A stretch of DNA of 64,000 bases from Diospyros lotus (lineage: Eukaryota; Streptophyta; Magnoliopsida; Ericales; Ebenaceae): positions 20,325,366 to 20,389,365 of the forward strand of contig NC_068351.1 in NCBI RefSeq assembly GCF_014633365.1, read 5' to 3'. The notes under the pieces were generated by a model that ran no database searches, was not told where the DNA came from, and worked only from the letters and a program-made list of their open reading frames with translations. The position numbers were made by a program, and so were the translations under genes. The first letter of the stretch is position 1; each line of letters begins with the position of its first letter. Below, in pieces: positions 32,975-44,415 of this stretch.

Positions 32975-34581
32975 TGGCTGCACTCTCACCCTACAATTAA
33001 AACACAAAACAAAACACAATAAAAATTTTATATTTTTTTGTTTATTTAGGTGAGAGATTTATACTCGTCAGTGTACGAGTGTAGTTGTAGTCCAAATTTA
33101 AATTTATACTTTCTGGATGAGTCCAGGTCGTCCACTAAGAGATTTATTTATGGCAAAAGAAAAAGAATGTCACACACGCACGCGCATTTAGATGGATTGG
33201 TAACAAGATTTTTTTTTTTATGATTTTTAGATAACAAATACTAGAAAATAAAGTAAGGTAGAAGTTGAAATAAATGCTTAATGTGAGGATATAAAATTGG
33301 ATAGCATTTGAGTTAAGACAATTTCAGCACCAACCCGTTAATTCCCAAATTTTAGTAGATCAGGTTAGTAACATTAATTTAATTTCAGATATGAGAGTTT
33401 GTTACTAAATGCAATTAGAGATGATGATAGTTCTAATTTAAGCAATTCCCATACATGATATGCGGGATTCTATTTTAAGCAACTACCATAAATCCAATTA
33501 CAATTAATATACAAAACAACTAAATTAATCATCCGTGACATGAAAGCTCTAAGTTAGGCTTACGCTCCAATCCGAACCTAGTGATTTTCTAATAATTAAA
33601 ACACACTCATACTGAAATTTAAATTAATGTTACTCATTTAAAGCGCAACTTTCTTCGGGAATCATTGGCGTTGGACATTGTCCTTGCCTTAACCCAAGAT
33701 TAGATTTAGCTACTCATTTCCATTTAAAAGTTAATTAACAAGAATTTAAATGGCGTAATTTAAATAACAAGAATTAAAATAGCAGAAACTAACCGGCCAT
33801 TTAGGCGGTGGATAATTAAAAGACAAGAATTAAAATTGCAGAAATTTAAAGACAGAAATTAACCGGCCATTTAGGCGGTGGATAATAAAGTAACAATAAA
33901 TGACATAAAAATTTAAAATAAGAAAGGAAGGAAGTAAGATTACAAGAGAAAACAAGAGAGAGAATAAGAGCAATTCTCTAAGAGAAACTCTAAGAACAAA
34001 ACTAAAATTTGATTCAAGTAATAACCACATCCTCACAAATGCGCCCAAGTGAGCTATTTATAGCCCACAAGATGCAATACAAACCACACAATTATTCAAC
34101 TAAACATAATTATATCTAATGGGCACTCACAAAACATTCACCTAACTAATGGAAGAAAAGTAGGTAAAAGACAAAAAATACCAAAGACTTTAGGTGGTGG
34201 ACTACTTATAAGAATACAAAATACTTTAGGTGGTAAATCACTTATAAAAAAAATACAAAACAAAGAAAAGTCTTCTACAAGTTGGGCTTTTGTTGGGCCT
34301 TTGGTTGGTCTTGGGCCTTTCTTATGTTGGATTCTATTTGATAGTTGGGCCAAGTGCATTTGAAACATCCTCTAAACTCCATAGTTTGCCCATTAATTTG
34401 AGCAACAATAATGGGTAATCCAACATCTTCGATTTATGCCCTTAATTAATTGTAGAAGTCAACTTCCTTGTTTCATCCTGTAATAATATGTAATGCAAAT
34501 AATTATTTATTTTAAGCATAAATATAAAGCAAAAATGGGGATATAATTCATTAAGATTTAGGAAATATTGACCTCTCATCA
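32975..34581 (-). repeat. 5' LTR (right copy) of the LOG-carrying element
   Basis: 1,607 bp. The differences from the left copy are a few percent plus the 44-bp deletion. Contains the element promoter TATA at 34054-34062. On the minus strand it ends GAGTGCAGCCA before the PBS. Confidence 0.9.
34054..34062 (-). promoter_or_regulatory. TATA box of the 5' LTR
   Basis: TATAAATAG on the minus strand within GGGCTATAAATAGCTC. It would drive element RNA leftward through ORF1, the unknown ORF and LOG. Confidence 0.65.
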
Positions 34582-34586
34582 TTGAT

Positions 34587-35855
34587 TATTTTCTATTGGG
34601 CTCGGTATCTGCTATATAAAACAATGAGAAATTATATGTGTCATGTTGAGAAGTTAAAATAGATGGAATTTGATTCATGTGGAATGTAAAAATAAATAAA
34701 ATATTAAGATGTGGAATAGTAAAAGAAAAAGAGGATTATAAATTATTGCATGAAATATTCAAAGCAAAAAGAAGATATTTAATTATTGTGTTGAAATGTC
34801 AAAGTTAATATATTGTGTTATGTTAAAGAGTAAAGTAAAGAAAATAAGAGTTGAAAATGTGGTGGAAAATTCAAAAGTAAAATGGGTTGAAAAGTCAAAT
34901 GAAATGAAGAATTATGTGTAAGTTAAAAAGTCAAAAGAATTGAGTGTGGAAAAGTTAAAATTGATTGGGGGGAATTGGAATGAGCTGTCGGGTATGCATA
35001 TATGTATATGGATATTATATTTAAATGGGGTATTATATATATATATATATATTTATGTGTATATGTTTAATTATGGGTTAAATAAAAGGAAAAAGAAAAA
35101 GAGAAGAGTGGGAGCAGTTAGTTAAGTGGCATGCAAGCCATTCTTCCTCCATTCTTCATCTTCTTTTTCCTTCTTCTCATTCTCTCTCTCTCATTCTCTC
35201 CTTCTTCATTCTTCTTCTTCTTGATTTGGAGCTTCAAGAAGGCAAGATTTTCAAATCTCAAGTGGGTGCTTCTTCGGTTCCAACATCAAACAAATCTCTA
35301 AGGCAAGTTCTTCTTCCTTTTTTCCATTTAAGAGGCAAGCTTCATATCTCTTTATTTTCGGATGCAAGTTCTCTTCCTTTCTTTTTTCTTTTCTTATGCA
35401 AGTCCTTAATCTTTCCTTTTAGCTCGTATTGCTATTATTTCCATCCTTGAATTTCATTCTTAAAACCCTAATTTCGTATAAATGGATCTTGTTGTAAATC
35501 TCAATAGGGTTTTGTCTCACCCTTCATTTTCCCAAGGAATGATGCTTTATTTAATTAGAGTTAGGATGAATGTAAGATTTTGTTGTATCTTGCTTGTGTT
35601 ATTGGTTTCATGCTTGTTCTTAGCATTTCAGGTTGTTGTCGGTCAATCGTTTTGGTCTGGCCTCTCGATCATTGTTGTGGAATTGGCTCTAGAGGTCGAC
35701 CATTGATCCTCGTCTGGCGACCGTTTGGAAAATAGCCTTTGGCGGTCGACCATTTGGAAAATAACCTTTGGCAGTCGATCATTATCCTTCTATGGTAGTT
35801 GTTGTGATCAGTAGATTTGTGCATACTGTACTCTTTAGGGTATAATTCTTTGTGC
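34587..35855 (+). mobile_element. Gypsy LTR segment, continuation between two insertions
   Basis: AT-rich U3-like sequence with a (TA)n run (35035-35052), then a pyrimidine-rich CTTCTT leader-like stretch (35138-35225). No gene. It ends at the TSD of the 35861 element and resumes at 46860. Confidence 0.5.
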
Positions 35856-35860
35856 TTATA

Positions 35861-36472
35861 TGTAATACCCCATATTACATGGTGTTGAAAAATAAGTAAT
35901 TTCTAGTTATTTTGAAAGGGCCTCGAGTAGTCTAGGAAGTTGAAAGTCAATTTTGAGAAATTAATTAATAAAAATTGTCAAATTGATGGCAATGAATGTC
36001 TAGGGACTTGGATGTCCAGGGAAGAGGGCATGAGATTGGTGACTTCTCGAGGTGAGGCTAATGACACTGAAAGCGATCATATCGGGAATAATTTTTGTAT
36101 AAGCCCGAATAAGTGCTAGTATCGAATGGTCGTAGGGAACCTCCGGGAAGCTGAGGGGACCCTAGGGGTGGTCCGGTTTTGAGAATAAGGTAACACAGAG
36201 GTGTTTTCAGGAGGAGAAAAAGCCCCGTGCAAGCGTAGGGATGAAATCGACCATTATTGAGTAAACACCGATTATTAATTTTGGAGAAATCAAGAGTCTA
36301 GAGGCATTATGGTAATTAATTTAAGGCCTTGGAGGGTCCAATGGCAATTAATAAAATCCCTAAGTGGAATTAAAGAGAGTTATAAGGGGACAAATGTGTA
36401 ATATTTATAAATGTGTGTACTTGTGTGCTTGGGGGCCAAGGCTTCAATAGTGCCCCCATTTATGAGATTTAA

Positions 36473-36508
<36 letters not shown>

Positions 36509-38206
36509 TAAAGGGAAATGGAGATGGCTGAGGGCTGGCCGGAGGCAGCTGAAGTAGAGCAGCGACCAGAGGCGATGATGAAGCGGCCGGCTAGAGGCTG
36601 GAAGCAGCAGTAGCGGCTGGTGAAAGGCAGTCACAGTGGCCAGATGTAGCAGTAATGGCAGCAGCCAGCAATGATTTGGGCGTATAGGTTGGTGGTTGCG
36701 GCTGTGAGCGGTGGAGCTGTGGCGACCAATGGTGGTTGGGCCGGCCGCAGCGACAGTAGAGGCCAAGCGGGTGGCCGATGGCTACTGTGCATGCGCAGGT
36801 GGCCGTGTGCGGGGAAGAAGAAGCCGCGCGATGAAGAAGAGAAGAAGGAGAAAAAAGAAAAATAAAGAAATAAAAGAAAATAGAAAAAATAAAGGAAATT
36901 CTGGAAAAAGATAAAAAAAATAGGAAAAATGTCAACAAAATTCTAGAAAATTGGAAAAAAATTCTAAAAATTATTTTGGGGCTCGAGAAGGCTAAAAGCT
37001 CGAAAATGAGAATTCTGGCATGAAGTGATAGCTTTGGAGGCAACGCCGGGTGGGCATTTTCTCGATTTCTCCTCCAAATTGATTGAGGTAAATAAATTAA
37101 TTCTTTTTGTGCTAATTTCACATATGGGATTATGGAATAGTGTTTGTTTGATTAAATCATTGGTTGAGGTTGTTTGGAAATTGTGGATGGGTGGATTTTT
37201 TGTGAGGTATGGAAAAAATAGAGGCCCTAGTTAAATTTATGATGTTGTTGGGATTTGATTGCATCTAGGTTTGACTGGGGAGGCAGTGACCCTAGAAGAG
37301 CTTCGAGTTCAGGCGGGTGTTCGCACTCATGGCAGAGAGAGGCTTCGAGCTAGGTAAGGGATGGCCCCAAGGAAGGGCGGCCTTGCGAATGTTTGGTAAA
37401 ATTGATAAATATATGTTGTGTGCAGTTGTGTGATGTGCATGTTCTATAGGAGGTCTAGATGCATGCTAGGGGTAATTTTGGAGGTTATGCCTCGAACAGG
37501 TGGGTTTGAAGGGCAGTGATGGCTTTCCATTCATGCATACATACTTATCATTGCATCGCATATATTATCTTGTTTACATTCATTTGCACCCTTACTGAGT
37601 CTTTATGACTCATGAGGTTTTACCTCTTGTTATTGATGTTGCAAGTCCAAAAGCAAGCCAGGATGCCAGGAGGATGATGTGGCTACTAGCGGTGTTGCCT
37701 TAGTTGTATGTTATATATATATTACTGCATGTATTCGCGGGTGTTGCCAGTATATATTTATTCTCATGATGGAATGTATATGTTGTTGGGCACTAGAGGG
37801 TATCTAGTTTGTTGTAATCAGTTTAGCGTAGTTGTATTCTGCATAGTGTATGTGGTGGAGCCAAGTGTTCGGATCGTGTAAGGATCGAAAAGGTATTTCC
37901 CATAAATCCCCAATACTTAGCAGATGTTTGATGTGCTAGTTTTGTGCCTCGATCACATTTGGCTTGTTGTGAGGCAAGCTGAAGAAAGGTGCAACTTACT
38001 TGGGTTTCAGGTCCTGTTCCGTTGTGTTTCCTTGTTTGTGTTAGGACTGATTCCTCTAGTGGAGCGAGTAGAGCGATGAAGCTTAGTGCCCACCTAGGGT
38101 GTTTCTTGTTGAAACATAGTCCGTCTCTTTAGTTAATGGCTTGGCGTGTGAGTAATCCACTTGATTTTTTACTAGTGACGCCCGTAGATGGGAGCGGGTC
38201 ATCACG
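35861..38206 (+). repeat. 5' LTR of the 35861 element
   Basis: Starts TGTAATACCCCATATTACAT and ends GGGTCATCACG (terminal CA decayed to CG). Contains (AG)14 at 36481-36508. Open frames at 36380-37121 are chance products of its GC-rich transcribed part. Confidence 0.88.
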
Positions 38207-38208
38207 GT

Positions 38209-38220
38209 TGGTATCAAAGC
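38209..38220 (+). other. Primer-binding site, tRNA-iMet type
   Basis: TGGTATCAAAGC, one mismatch to TGGTATCAGAGC, two bases after the LTR. Confidence 0.8.
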
Positions 38221-40280
38221 ATGGCTACCAATATGAATGGGGAAAGCTAGCGCATTAGTGGTGTTGTGTATGGTCAGTTAAGTATTTGATGTGAGCGAGG
38301 TTACCAAAGTTATGAGTCAATGATGTTTGTCATAATTTGGATGTAAGTCGAAATGTCCTAGCTGCTGAGTTAGGGTGGGGAATGGTGGTTTGTAATTTCA
38401 AGGTTTGGATGAGAGATTGATTTGATGGCTTCGAAAGTAGGACATGTGGTCTCTAGGAGCCTAAGGGTTTGGGTTGTGGCAATAAGGCCTGTGATGATTT
38501 GCATGGTGTGCTTGGATATTCCTATTATAGGAATAGGAAATATCATGGGTTGAGAGATATGCCTATAAGTGGTATATGGGTCGGGGCAATGAAGAGCCGA
38601 AAACCCAAGTGTGGGTGTTGGTGTCAAGAAAACCCAAATGTGGGAATTTGGGGATATGAAGTGTTCTAAGGATGAGAATTTCCTTGAGATTGAAGTGTTG
38701 AGGCTTGTGTGGGGACGCAAAGTTGAGTCATTAAAAGAGTCATGAAGGGGCAAGGAGAGCCTAAGGCATAACTAATCTGGGAGGGGATTAGTGGAGTGTC
38801 CCTATGTTTGGAGAATTGACCAAGCATGTATGAGGGAGTAGAGTTTTCTTTTAGAAGTGGTGTGATAAGGCTTGTGTGATTGAGATTGAGTGAGCTAAAG
38901 TGGGAATTAGCTTGAAGCTTAAGGAAATGAGTCGTCAATAGGCCATGTGACGAGCGCCAGGAAGGGGGTAAGGTAAGGTTGCTTACAGTGAGGCTCTGAG
39001 AGGAGTGTGCATGTAATGCATATGCATGTCATGGCTAGTATAGGTATGACATAAGTAATTTATGAAATGATTTCGAGAGGAGTCGTGGGTGATGTGTGCA
39101 TTTTAAAGGTATACGGTGCAATGTGATCGTATCATTATGAGGATTCCTTAGGGGATGTACCTAGGGTATGAGTGGACCCTAGCTGGTTTCAAGATGAAAT
39201 GAGATATGTCCTAAGGAAGGACAGGTGTGTGGCAAATGGACCCTGGTGGGCATTTGTGTGAGAGGGAAAAAAATCCCTAGCGAGTCAAGCTGGGATTCAG
39301 TGGATCTCGATTCGAGAATGTATGAGGGGCCAGGAAACCATTCATGTGTTGATGGATGAGGGGCCAAGCAAATCCTCATTGTGACGCTTCAGGTTGGGTA
39401 GGACGCCTAAGGTCATGAGAGATGAGGAATGAATAGACCCTCATTGTGATACTTGGGGTCAGGAATGATGCCTAAGGTCACGAGATCCTTGTTGGGGTGA
39501 TGAGAAGGTCACCCAATGAAAGGTATGAATGGCTTGTGTGGGCCAATGACAGTGGTAGGCAAGGTTATGGCAACTGAACATCCATGGGCTATGCACGTGA
39601 AGGAAATGCCAACTGTAGATGCCTGAGTGGGGGGGGGGGCTATGACAAATGATGTAGTCACCTCGGGTTGTAATTCCAAAGTCTTGGGAGCCTAAGTAAG
39701 GCATGTTGGAAGGCCGAGTTGGGCGTAATGACTGAATGCATATGTGGGTATGCAAGGAAAGACGTGAGATCTCGACTCACTTGGAGGGTGATAGTATGTG
39801 CTCTAGATGATGGGTGCCGAAAGTCGAGCTAGACTTAGCATGAATGTTGTTGATTGAGAGATTGATGCTAGTCGGGTCGTTAAGAGATGGATGGGCTTAA
39901 GCTTTAGCTTATTCTTTCTTATGAAGCCCAGTAGATCTTTCGGTGAGCGACCCATCGAAGGAAAGATGATCAAGCTTTGGAATGATTTTGGTGGCAAAGT
40001 GATTCATGATAGACTTGGATCCATTGTTGTGGAAAGATAGATCTTTCGGATTGTGCTTGAAAGCCGTGAAGTATAATCTTGTGGGGTAAGGTCACGAGGC
40101 CTTAAGAGTTGGCGTAATCTGAGATTCTCTAGGGTTGTAAGAGATGTAAAGTCTTGAGGAGAGAGGTTCATCAAGGCAAGGACATCCTCATGTGGTTGCT
40201 TTCATAAGATGGTTATGAAACCATCGTAGCTCGTGGAGGGTTTATCGTGGAATTAATGCTATGGGTACAAGGCTTGCAAT

Positions 40281-40455
40281 GATGGATCTAATGTTATGGA
40301 CCATTTGGTAGAGGATAAGTGGGTTGGCTCGTGGTAAGGGTAGGTGGCTATTTGGCCCGAGCAACATAGTGAACTGTAGGTGACGATCAGATGCCGAAGA
40401 TCTGGAGCAACACTATAGGAGTTGTGTTAGGTAATGGTCTAAGTTTCGTAGGACC
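40281..40455 (+). repeat. Shared LARD module, copy A
   Basis: Marked in order by 'gatggatct', 'gggttggctcg', 'agtgaactgt', 'gacgatcagatgccgaaga', 'ctggagcaac' and 'aagtttcgtaggacc'. The same order of words occurs at 40934 and 59601. Confidence 0.75.
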
Positions 40456-40933
40456 GTTAATCTTCCATGAAGGTCAAGGTGACAGAGGGACTAGGGTAAC
40501 AGACAATGATAATAACCGGTGTGCCGAGATGATTAGACGCTTAGTGTAAAAAAGTAAGTCGGTTGAGTAGTTTAGAGATTGTGAGTTAGGAATCGGTTAT
40601 ACGTATGGGATGAGGTAGTCGTCTATGTGAGAATAGATTTCCTAGAATCTGGTTCAATGAAGGAAGTAGAGTCGGTGGGAACATGGTGATGAACCATGAT
40701 GAGAAGGGATACCGAACTCATGAGGGATGAGTTGGGCAAGAGCATGGAGGCCAAGTGGGGAAAAGTGCACTAAGGCATAAGTGGGGTTTAAAGCCTTTGC
40801 TTTAGTGAAGAAGTGATGAAATGGTCTGATGAATGTTGAGGTCGTATGGTGGCTCGAGATGTCCAGAAAATGGAACCCAAGGAACAAGGAAATGGACTAG
40901 TGCGGAAAAATGCTATAGGTGATGCCTACCAGT

Positions 40934-41112
40934 GATGGGTCTAATAGTAGGGACCACTGAATGCAGATGGAAGGTGGCCATTGGGTTAGCTCATGATGAG
41001 GGATCGCAGCCCTCTATGTGGGGTAACTAGTTTGTTGTGGAGACGATTAGATGTTGAACACTTGGAGCGTACTGTAGGTTATGTTTGGCCTAGGCCTGAG
41101 TTCCATGGGGAC
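40934..41112 (+). repeat. Shared LARD module, copy B
   Basis: More diverged than copy A: 'gatgggtct', 'gggttagctc', 'gtggagacgattagatg', 'cttggag', 'ttatgt', 'ggcctgagttccatgggga'. Confidence 0.65.
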
Positions 41113-41884
41113 TGAGGTGCGGTGGTAGTGTCACTAGTGTGTCGTGGTGATTTGAGGGCTGGTGAAGTGGTTGAGTGATATCTTGTGGTGTGATGACAAG
41201 ATAAGTGACGATGCTCCTTGTTGAAGGATCCTAGTGCATTTGTGGCTAGAGTTGATAGTGATTGATCTAATAAATTGGGATGATGGACCCAATGTGAACT
41301 TATGGCAATGCGGGAAAAACAGGTTTGATTAGCAGAGTTGGCAAATGACCCTAGGATGTTATGTGAAGTAAGTGCCATGGAGGGCGAGAATTTTGAGATG
41401 GAAGCCAATCATGAGATGAGAATACTGAAACGCGTGAAGGTTTCAAGTATAAGGATCTTGAAACTTGTGATGTGAGTTGTGATAGGCTAAACATGTGGCA
41501 ATGGTATGGTTGCGGGATCTGGGAAAGGTTACAATTGCATAATCGAGTGTTAATCCTGAATGTGTCAACGTGAAAATAAGAAGGCATCATCATGTAGCAT
41601 TGGATGGATTTCCAATTGGAGACATAGGATCTATTTCCAGATGGTGGCACCTGTAATGGAAATGTTGGGAGCGTGAGGCTCGATGACTGTGAAGTAAAGT
41701 TTTGTTGATTGTCGTGTATGCCACTGATATGAGGGTTCAACTAGATTTGGTGGTCAGATCGGTCGGATTTTGAGAAAGAGATCCAAGTTTCTGAGGTGTT
41801 TGGTTGAAATAGGGATGTGCAGCTCGATTGAGCATTGATACTAAGAAAGGGTCGAAGATGGTAGTTTCAAGTGTGGGGTGAGTT

Positions 41885-42020
41885 AGAACTCGGGATGTTC
41901 TCCCAAGGAAAGCTGAGCATGAGGCAATAACACTGGATGGACTTCCTAAAGGACTACAACTACAACATGATGTATCACCCAGGGAAAGCCAACATGATAG
42001 TAAGTGCCCAAGTAAGAGGT
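41885..42020 (+). pseudogene. Ty3/gypsy RNase H C-terminal remnant
   Basis: The plus strand reads SMRQ, stop, HWMDFLKDYNYN and then YHPGKANMIVSA, the end of gypsy RNase H (elsewhere MRQxxWxEFLKDYD...[13 protein letters not shown]). It fixes the element's origin and orientation. No neighbouring pol domains are readable. Confidence 0.75.
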
Positions 42021-44415
42021 TGAGTCCTACGGCATTATGTGGAAGGGTGAGTTCCACAATTGTGGCTAGGGTGATTTCTAGTGAGTGGAAATTCATTAAA
42101 GTGAGAGTCAATGCTTGCTAGTGTAGTGCCTAGAGGAATGTTGTGTTGGTTGTGAGTCTGACAACTCAGATGGATCTAATCGAGTGGATTAGAGGAATGT
42201 TGAGGGTAAATTTGAGATTTTACCAATGGGTAATGAGAGCTCAATTGAGTAATTCATGAGAATGAGATTTGTTTCCATGAATGAGGTTTAGGTGATGATA
42301 GCTGTGAGTAATACGGCTATGGGGATGCCCTGGTGTTTGGGCAATTGATGAGAATTAACCTCATGGTTAAAGGTTAATGGTCGTGGAAAGAAAATATCTA
42401 GTGGGGTTGATCAGTGGCTAGGGTTGGCGGCTAAAGGCGTTAACTAGTGTTAGTGGCAATGGCGAGGAGCATCCAGCTATAGTTGTGTGACGTCATAAGG
42501 GTGGCCAGTCAGTAGCTTTGGAGTCTCGATGACTACTGGATGCGGCGTGAGTGACGGCAGGAGGCCGTCTTAGCCGGTGATGGTGGCATTAGAGCCAATG
42601 TGGCTGCCAACCAAATGAGGTGAGCTCGGTAGAAGCCGGGAGAGGCTGGAGAAGTCGGCTTTTGGTGTGTGGTTGATAAGAAGAATTCGAGAGAAGTCAG
42701 AGCTTCTAGGGGATTAGTAAGCTATTTAATAAATGGCAAAGTAATGAGAGAAAGGCTAATCCAAGATTGAAGTCGTGGTGGTTGAGACGATCTGTAGGAT
42801 TTAGGATGCAACGAACTTGGTGGGAGATTTGTTGTTGTCATGGTATTGACGTTGTTAAGAAGGATAAAGAAAACCATTAGGCATGGTAGAATCTCAAGGT
42901 CAGGTGTCAGTTACGACTGTGAAGAAAGTTGATTGGGATGGCTGTAAAGTCTTGCACTTTGTGAGGGTGAGGCTATGGTGAGGAATTGTGAAATTCGAGA
43001 ATATTCCAATGGAGTTGAAGTTGGGCTGGTAAACTTGCCTAAAAGACCGTTACAAGGGTAATTGGTTTGCGGTAGTGGAGGTGGGAGCCGAAGGCCCAGA
43101 GTCATACTACTAGTGCGATGCAATAAGTGATAGACCTGAGCCATGTTGCTGGAAACTGGTGTTGGGCCCCGATGTGCCTGTATGGGAGCAACACAGTTGT
43201 GAGGACTAGGTGTTAGCTCGCCTAATGCACAGGGTAACACAGTGATTATGCTGGTGGTCAAGGGGCGAAGATTTGTGGCATGCATAGTAGGGGATGGAGA
43301 AGGTTATGGTTAAAGTTTCCATGACCTTAAAGAGAAATGGTAGGATCACTCACTCGTTATAGGGTTTAACAACAAGAGTAAAGCCTAGCATGTGGCATGA
43401 TTTTGGGAAACTGAGGTATAGGTGTAGAACATTTAAGAGGGGTTACCCAATAAGAGTTCCCAAATGTGGGTAAGTGACCCCAGTTAGTGAGTGGTATTAG
43501 CCAATAAGAAAAAAAATCAGTATTTTTGTTGAATGTGGAAAGAATGCCTAGTTGGGAAAGTGTTATGGCGCGTGCATTGTTAAGCCGAGGTGTGGACTCG
43601 GGTAGTGCACGCTATTGGTTGAAGCATGAAATTGCCCACTACGATGTATGGGTATGTGGGTTATGCTTAAGTCATAGCGATAAGTGGAGGTCGGCTGGTC
43701 AAAATAGTAAACCATGTGGGGAATGACCGATTATGGCTAGAGGAGCCAGATTGTTGCTTCCCATATAGTGCTAACATGGCTATAGTAGATCGATAATGAG
43801 ATATTGCCATAAGGATCAACTCAAGCTATGGATGTTTATAACTAAGGACGAAATGCCATGGATGCATGGGTGTTAGCGTGTCTAATGGGCATTATAAGTG
43901 ACATTGTTGTGGTTGATCAGTGTTAAGACGTTCCCGTGTTTGATCAGGGTAAAAATAGTGGTTGTGGGTAATCGGCAAGGGAAACATTACCGTGTGTGAT
44001 CTGCGTAAAATCATTGTTGAATGATCAATGATGCAGTGTTATCGAGTTGATTGGCATTGTCGTGTTTGGTTTTAGTTTGATGTGGAAAATGGGAAGTTGA
44101 TTGCAAAGTGAAGGTTAGAGGTAGTTGAAATCCATTAAGAGGATTGACATTATTGCGGTAGTTATGTGTCATGACCAGCGACTAGTTAGCGGGAGGTCAA
44201 AGTGGCTTTATAGTGATGAATATCCTTGAGAGTTGGAGGATCAGTAGCCTAAGCGAAACCTTGAGTTGAGGATAACCCGAGGAAAAAGGTGAGCAATGGT
44301 TGAGCTATGAGATTCTCGAGTATGGGAATTTGAGAAATAGCTCAAGAATGTTGTTGTTTTGGGCAGTAGAGTAAGGTAAAGAGAATTTCGAGGACTAAAT
44401 TCATTTAAGAAGGGA
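42021..44415 (+). other. Decayed interior of the 35861 element, part 2
   Basis: No domain recognised. The end 'gaatttcgaggactaaattc' followed by a purine tract (44406-44415) is the usual 3' terminus of gypsy pol before the LTR. Confidence 0.5.

Larger units (their letters stand above)
23580..34581 (-). mobile_element. Non-autonomous LTR retrotransposon carrying a LOG gene, tRNA-Asp PBS
   Basis: Two direct repeats of about 1.6 kb (23580-25232 and 32975-34581) bound the element. The PBS TGGCGCCGTTGCCGGGGA on the minus strand (32952-32969) is next to the right LTR, so the right LTR is 5' and the element reads right to left. A G-rich PPT lies beside the left (3') LTR. Flanks are TTGAC (23575-23579) and TTGAT (34582-34586), a 5-bp duplication with one mismatch. 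The interior, once the nested solo LTR (26207-28768) is removed, is about 5.2 kb and holds a gag-like ORF, an unknown ORF and an intact LOG-family ORF. No protease, RT, RNase H or integrase was recognised, so it would need helper proteins. The tRNA-Asp primer suggests an Athila/Tat-type helper. Confidence 0.88.
38221..41884 (+). other. Decayed interior of the 35861 element, part 1
   Basis: G-rich on the plus strand with short open frames only on the minus strand, none recognisable. It includes a tandem pair of about 70 bp at 39355-39490 ('ctcattgtga', 'gcctaaggtca') and a G9 run at about 39631-39639. The shared modules lie at 40281 and 40934. Confidence 0.5.

Noticed and set aside
36380..37121. 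128- and 176-codon minus-strand frames, and 45059-45687 counterparts
   Set aside because: They occur at matching places in both LTRs of the 35861 element and consist of low-complexity Ser, Leu and Phe runs.
38370..43285. Several 90-129-codon minus-strand frames
   Set aside because: They run antisense to a decayed gypsy interior; the plus-strand RNase H scrap at 41885 sets the coding direction.
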